Assembly: GCA_938028175.1 (NCBI GenBank) | Contig: CALJAE010000116.1 | Span: 1-5,900, forward strand | Source of the DNA: an uncultured Acidimicrobiales bacterium | GTDB lineage: Bacteria; Actinomycetota; Acidimicrobiia; Acidimicrobiales; SZUA-35 | Direction: 5' to 3' | Length of the DNA: 5,900 bases | In this document: one piece after another, positions 5,269-5,900 of the stretch | Layout: every line of letters begins with the position of its first letter | How positions within the stretch are numbered: the stretch's first letter is position 1 | Position numbers and translations under genes: made by a program | Notes under the pieces: model-generated | What the model was told of the DNA's origin: nothing | What the model saw: the letters and a program-made list of their open reading frames with translations, nothing else | The model's database searches: none

Positions 5269-5274
5269 AGGATA
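5269..5274 (-). promoter_or_regulatory. Putative -10 box of a leaderless promoter
   Basis: On the minus strand TATCCT is followed by GTAGTG and the ATG at 5262, the same spacing as before the 338-aa gene. No Shine-Dalgarno is present, which fits a leaderless message. The -35 region is not convincing. It lies in the 46-nt gap after the stop of the preceding gene. Confidence 0.4.
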
Positions 5275-5308
5275 CAGGCGGTTTAAATTAGGTGGCCAAA
5301 TGTCATTT

Positions 5309-5900
5309 TTAGAGAATATTTTTAGGAGTTTGGTTTTGACCTATTGGGTCGACATTTTTCCATATTGGTGCTGGTGAGTCAGCCTGTGGCCACAGAGTAT
5401 TTCCTAATTCATTGAATCGTTTTGCCAACTTAGCTTGCTCGTGAGCATCGTGAAGGCTTTGTGAGACTGTTAGGGCAAACTGCGATAGAGAGTCTTTCAA
5501 GTCTGACTGAAAATCGATAATTACTTCAATTGATCGCTGTTCTATTCGTCTATTTCCTGCATAGCTATAGAGGGTGCAGTCTCGCAGCTCAGTTGGGATA
5601 TCGACTGGGACTGCCAGTGGGTTCCAATCGATTGGAACTTTAAGTACCTTGTTGGCCTCTTGTTCAAATATAAAGCCGCTGGCTGCCATGATGCGGCAAA
5701 CATTGGTGATGGAGTGGCCGAAAGTGACAGGTGTCTTTAATCCGAGTGCAGTGACTGTCTCATTAGTGGATGGCTCTTGCAATTCGCTGAGTGGTTCTTG
5801 AGTAGAACCAAGATTATTTACGAGGTGGTAGATACTAGAAGCGGTTCCAAAAAGACCGGCAACCCCACCGCTTTCTGTTAACGGAAGACCTTGAAGGTAA
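5309..5900 (-). CDS. Hypothetical protein, C-terminal 196 residues, 5' end outside the window
   Basis: The reading frame stays open from the stop at 5309 to the right edge, so the N-terminus is missing. A TTG at 5782 could serve as a start giving 157 residues, but no Shine-Dalgarno or promoter box supports it, and the frame upstream codes for plausible protein (GGVAGLFGTASSIYHLVNN). I do not recognise the protein. The visible part has a Gly-rich segment near the edge, a mixed region with IDWNPLAVPVDIP, and a long Leu/Ala/Gln-rich helix (SLSQFALTVSQSLHDAHEQ) near the C-terminus, ending QTPKNIL. No membrane segment is apparent. It does not show the motifs shared by the three genes that follow it. 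It may be cotranscribed with them, but the next gene also has its own -10 box. Confidence 0.75.
   Translation of the reverse strand, partial: YLQGLPLTESGGVAGLFGTASSIYHLVNNLGSTQEPLSELQEPSTNETVTALGLKTPVTFGHSITNVCRIMAASGFIFEQEANKVLKVPIDWNPLAVPVDIPTELRDCTLYSYAGNRRIEQRSIEVIIDFQSDLKDSLSQFALTVSQSLHDAHEQAKLAKRFNELGNTLWPQADSPAPIWKNVDPIGQNQTPKNIL

Overview
The window carries an isolated ribosomal stalk operon, rplJ-rplL (L10 and L7/L12), on the plus strand. It is embedded in minus-strand genes that I do not recognise. The L10 and L7/L12 sequences look like those of Actinomycetota, most like class Acidimicrobiia as far as I can judge from memory. Moderate G+C, a strong Shine-Dalgarno before rplJ, and three minus-strand genes with a TANNNT box 6-7 nt before their ATG (the actinobacterial leaderless pattern) agree with this. 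The taxonomy is inference.

Layout, left to right. Bases 1-59 show nothing I can assign. At 60-1076 (minus) is a 338-residue acidic protein of unknown function. The divergent intergenic region 1077-1398 holds a leaderless-type -10 box for that gene, a palindromic repeat element, and two hairpins that would lie in the rplJ leader. rplJ (1399-2172) has an extra 80-residue acidic Ala/Glu/Asp tail. rplL (2172-2555) overlaps the rplJ stop codon by one base. Region 2556-2755 holds small hairpins, a 23-bp tandem repeat, a second copy of the palindromic element, and a good rho-independent terminator.

The right half (2756-5900) is a minus-strand run of four genes: one cut by the right edge, then products of 246, 266 and 297 residues. 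The last three share short motifs in the same order, so I infer a tandemly expanded, strongly diverged family of soluble, mostly helical proteins. No function can be assigned to it.

Together, L10 would anchor L7/L12 dimers on the 50S stalk, and the leader hairpin is a candidate site for autogenous control by L10. The operon is closed on both sides (divergent neighbour, own terminator, convergent neighbour). It is therefore separated from the rplK-rplA and rpoB-rpoC genes that normally flank it. Nothing points to phage, insertion sequence, CRISPR, tRNA or rRNA.
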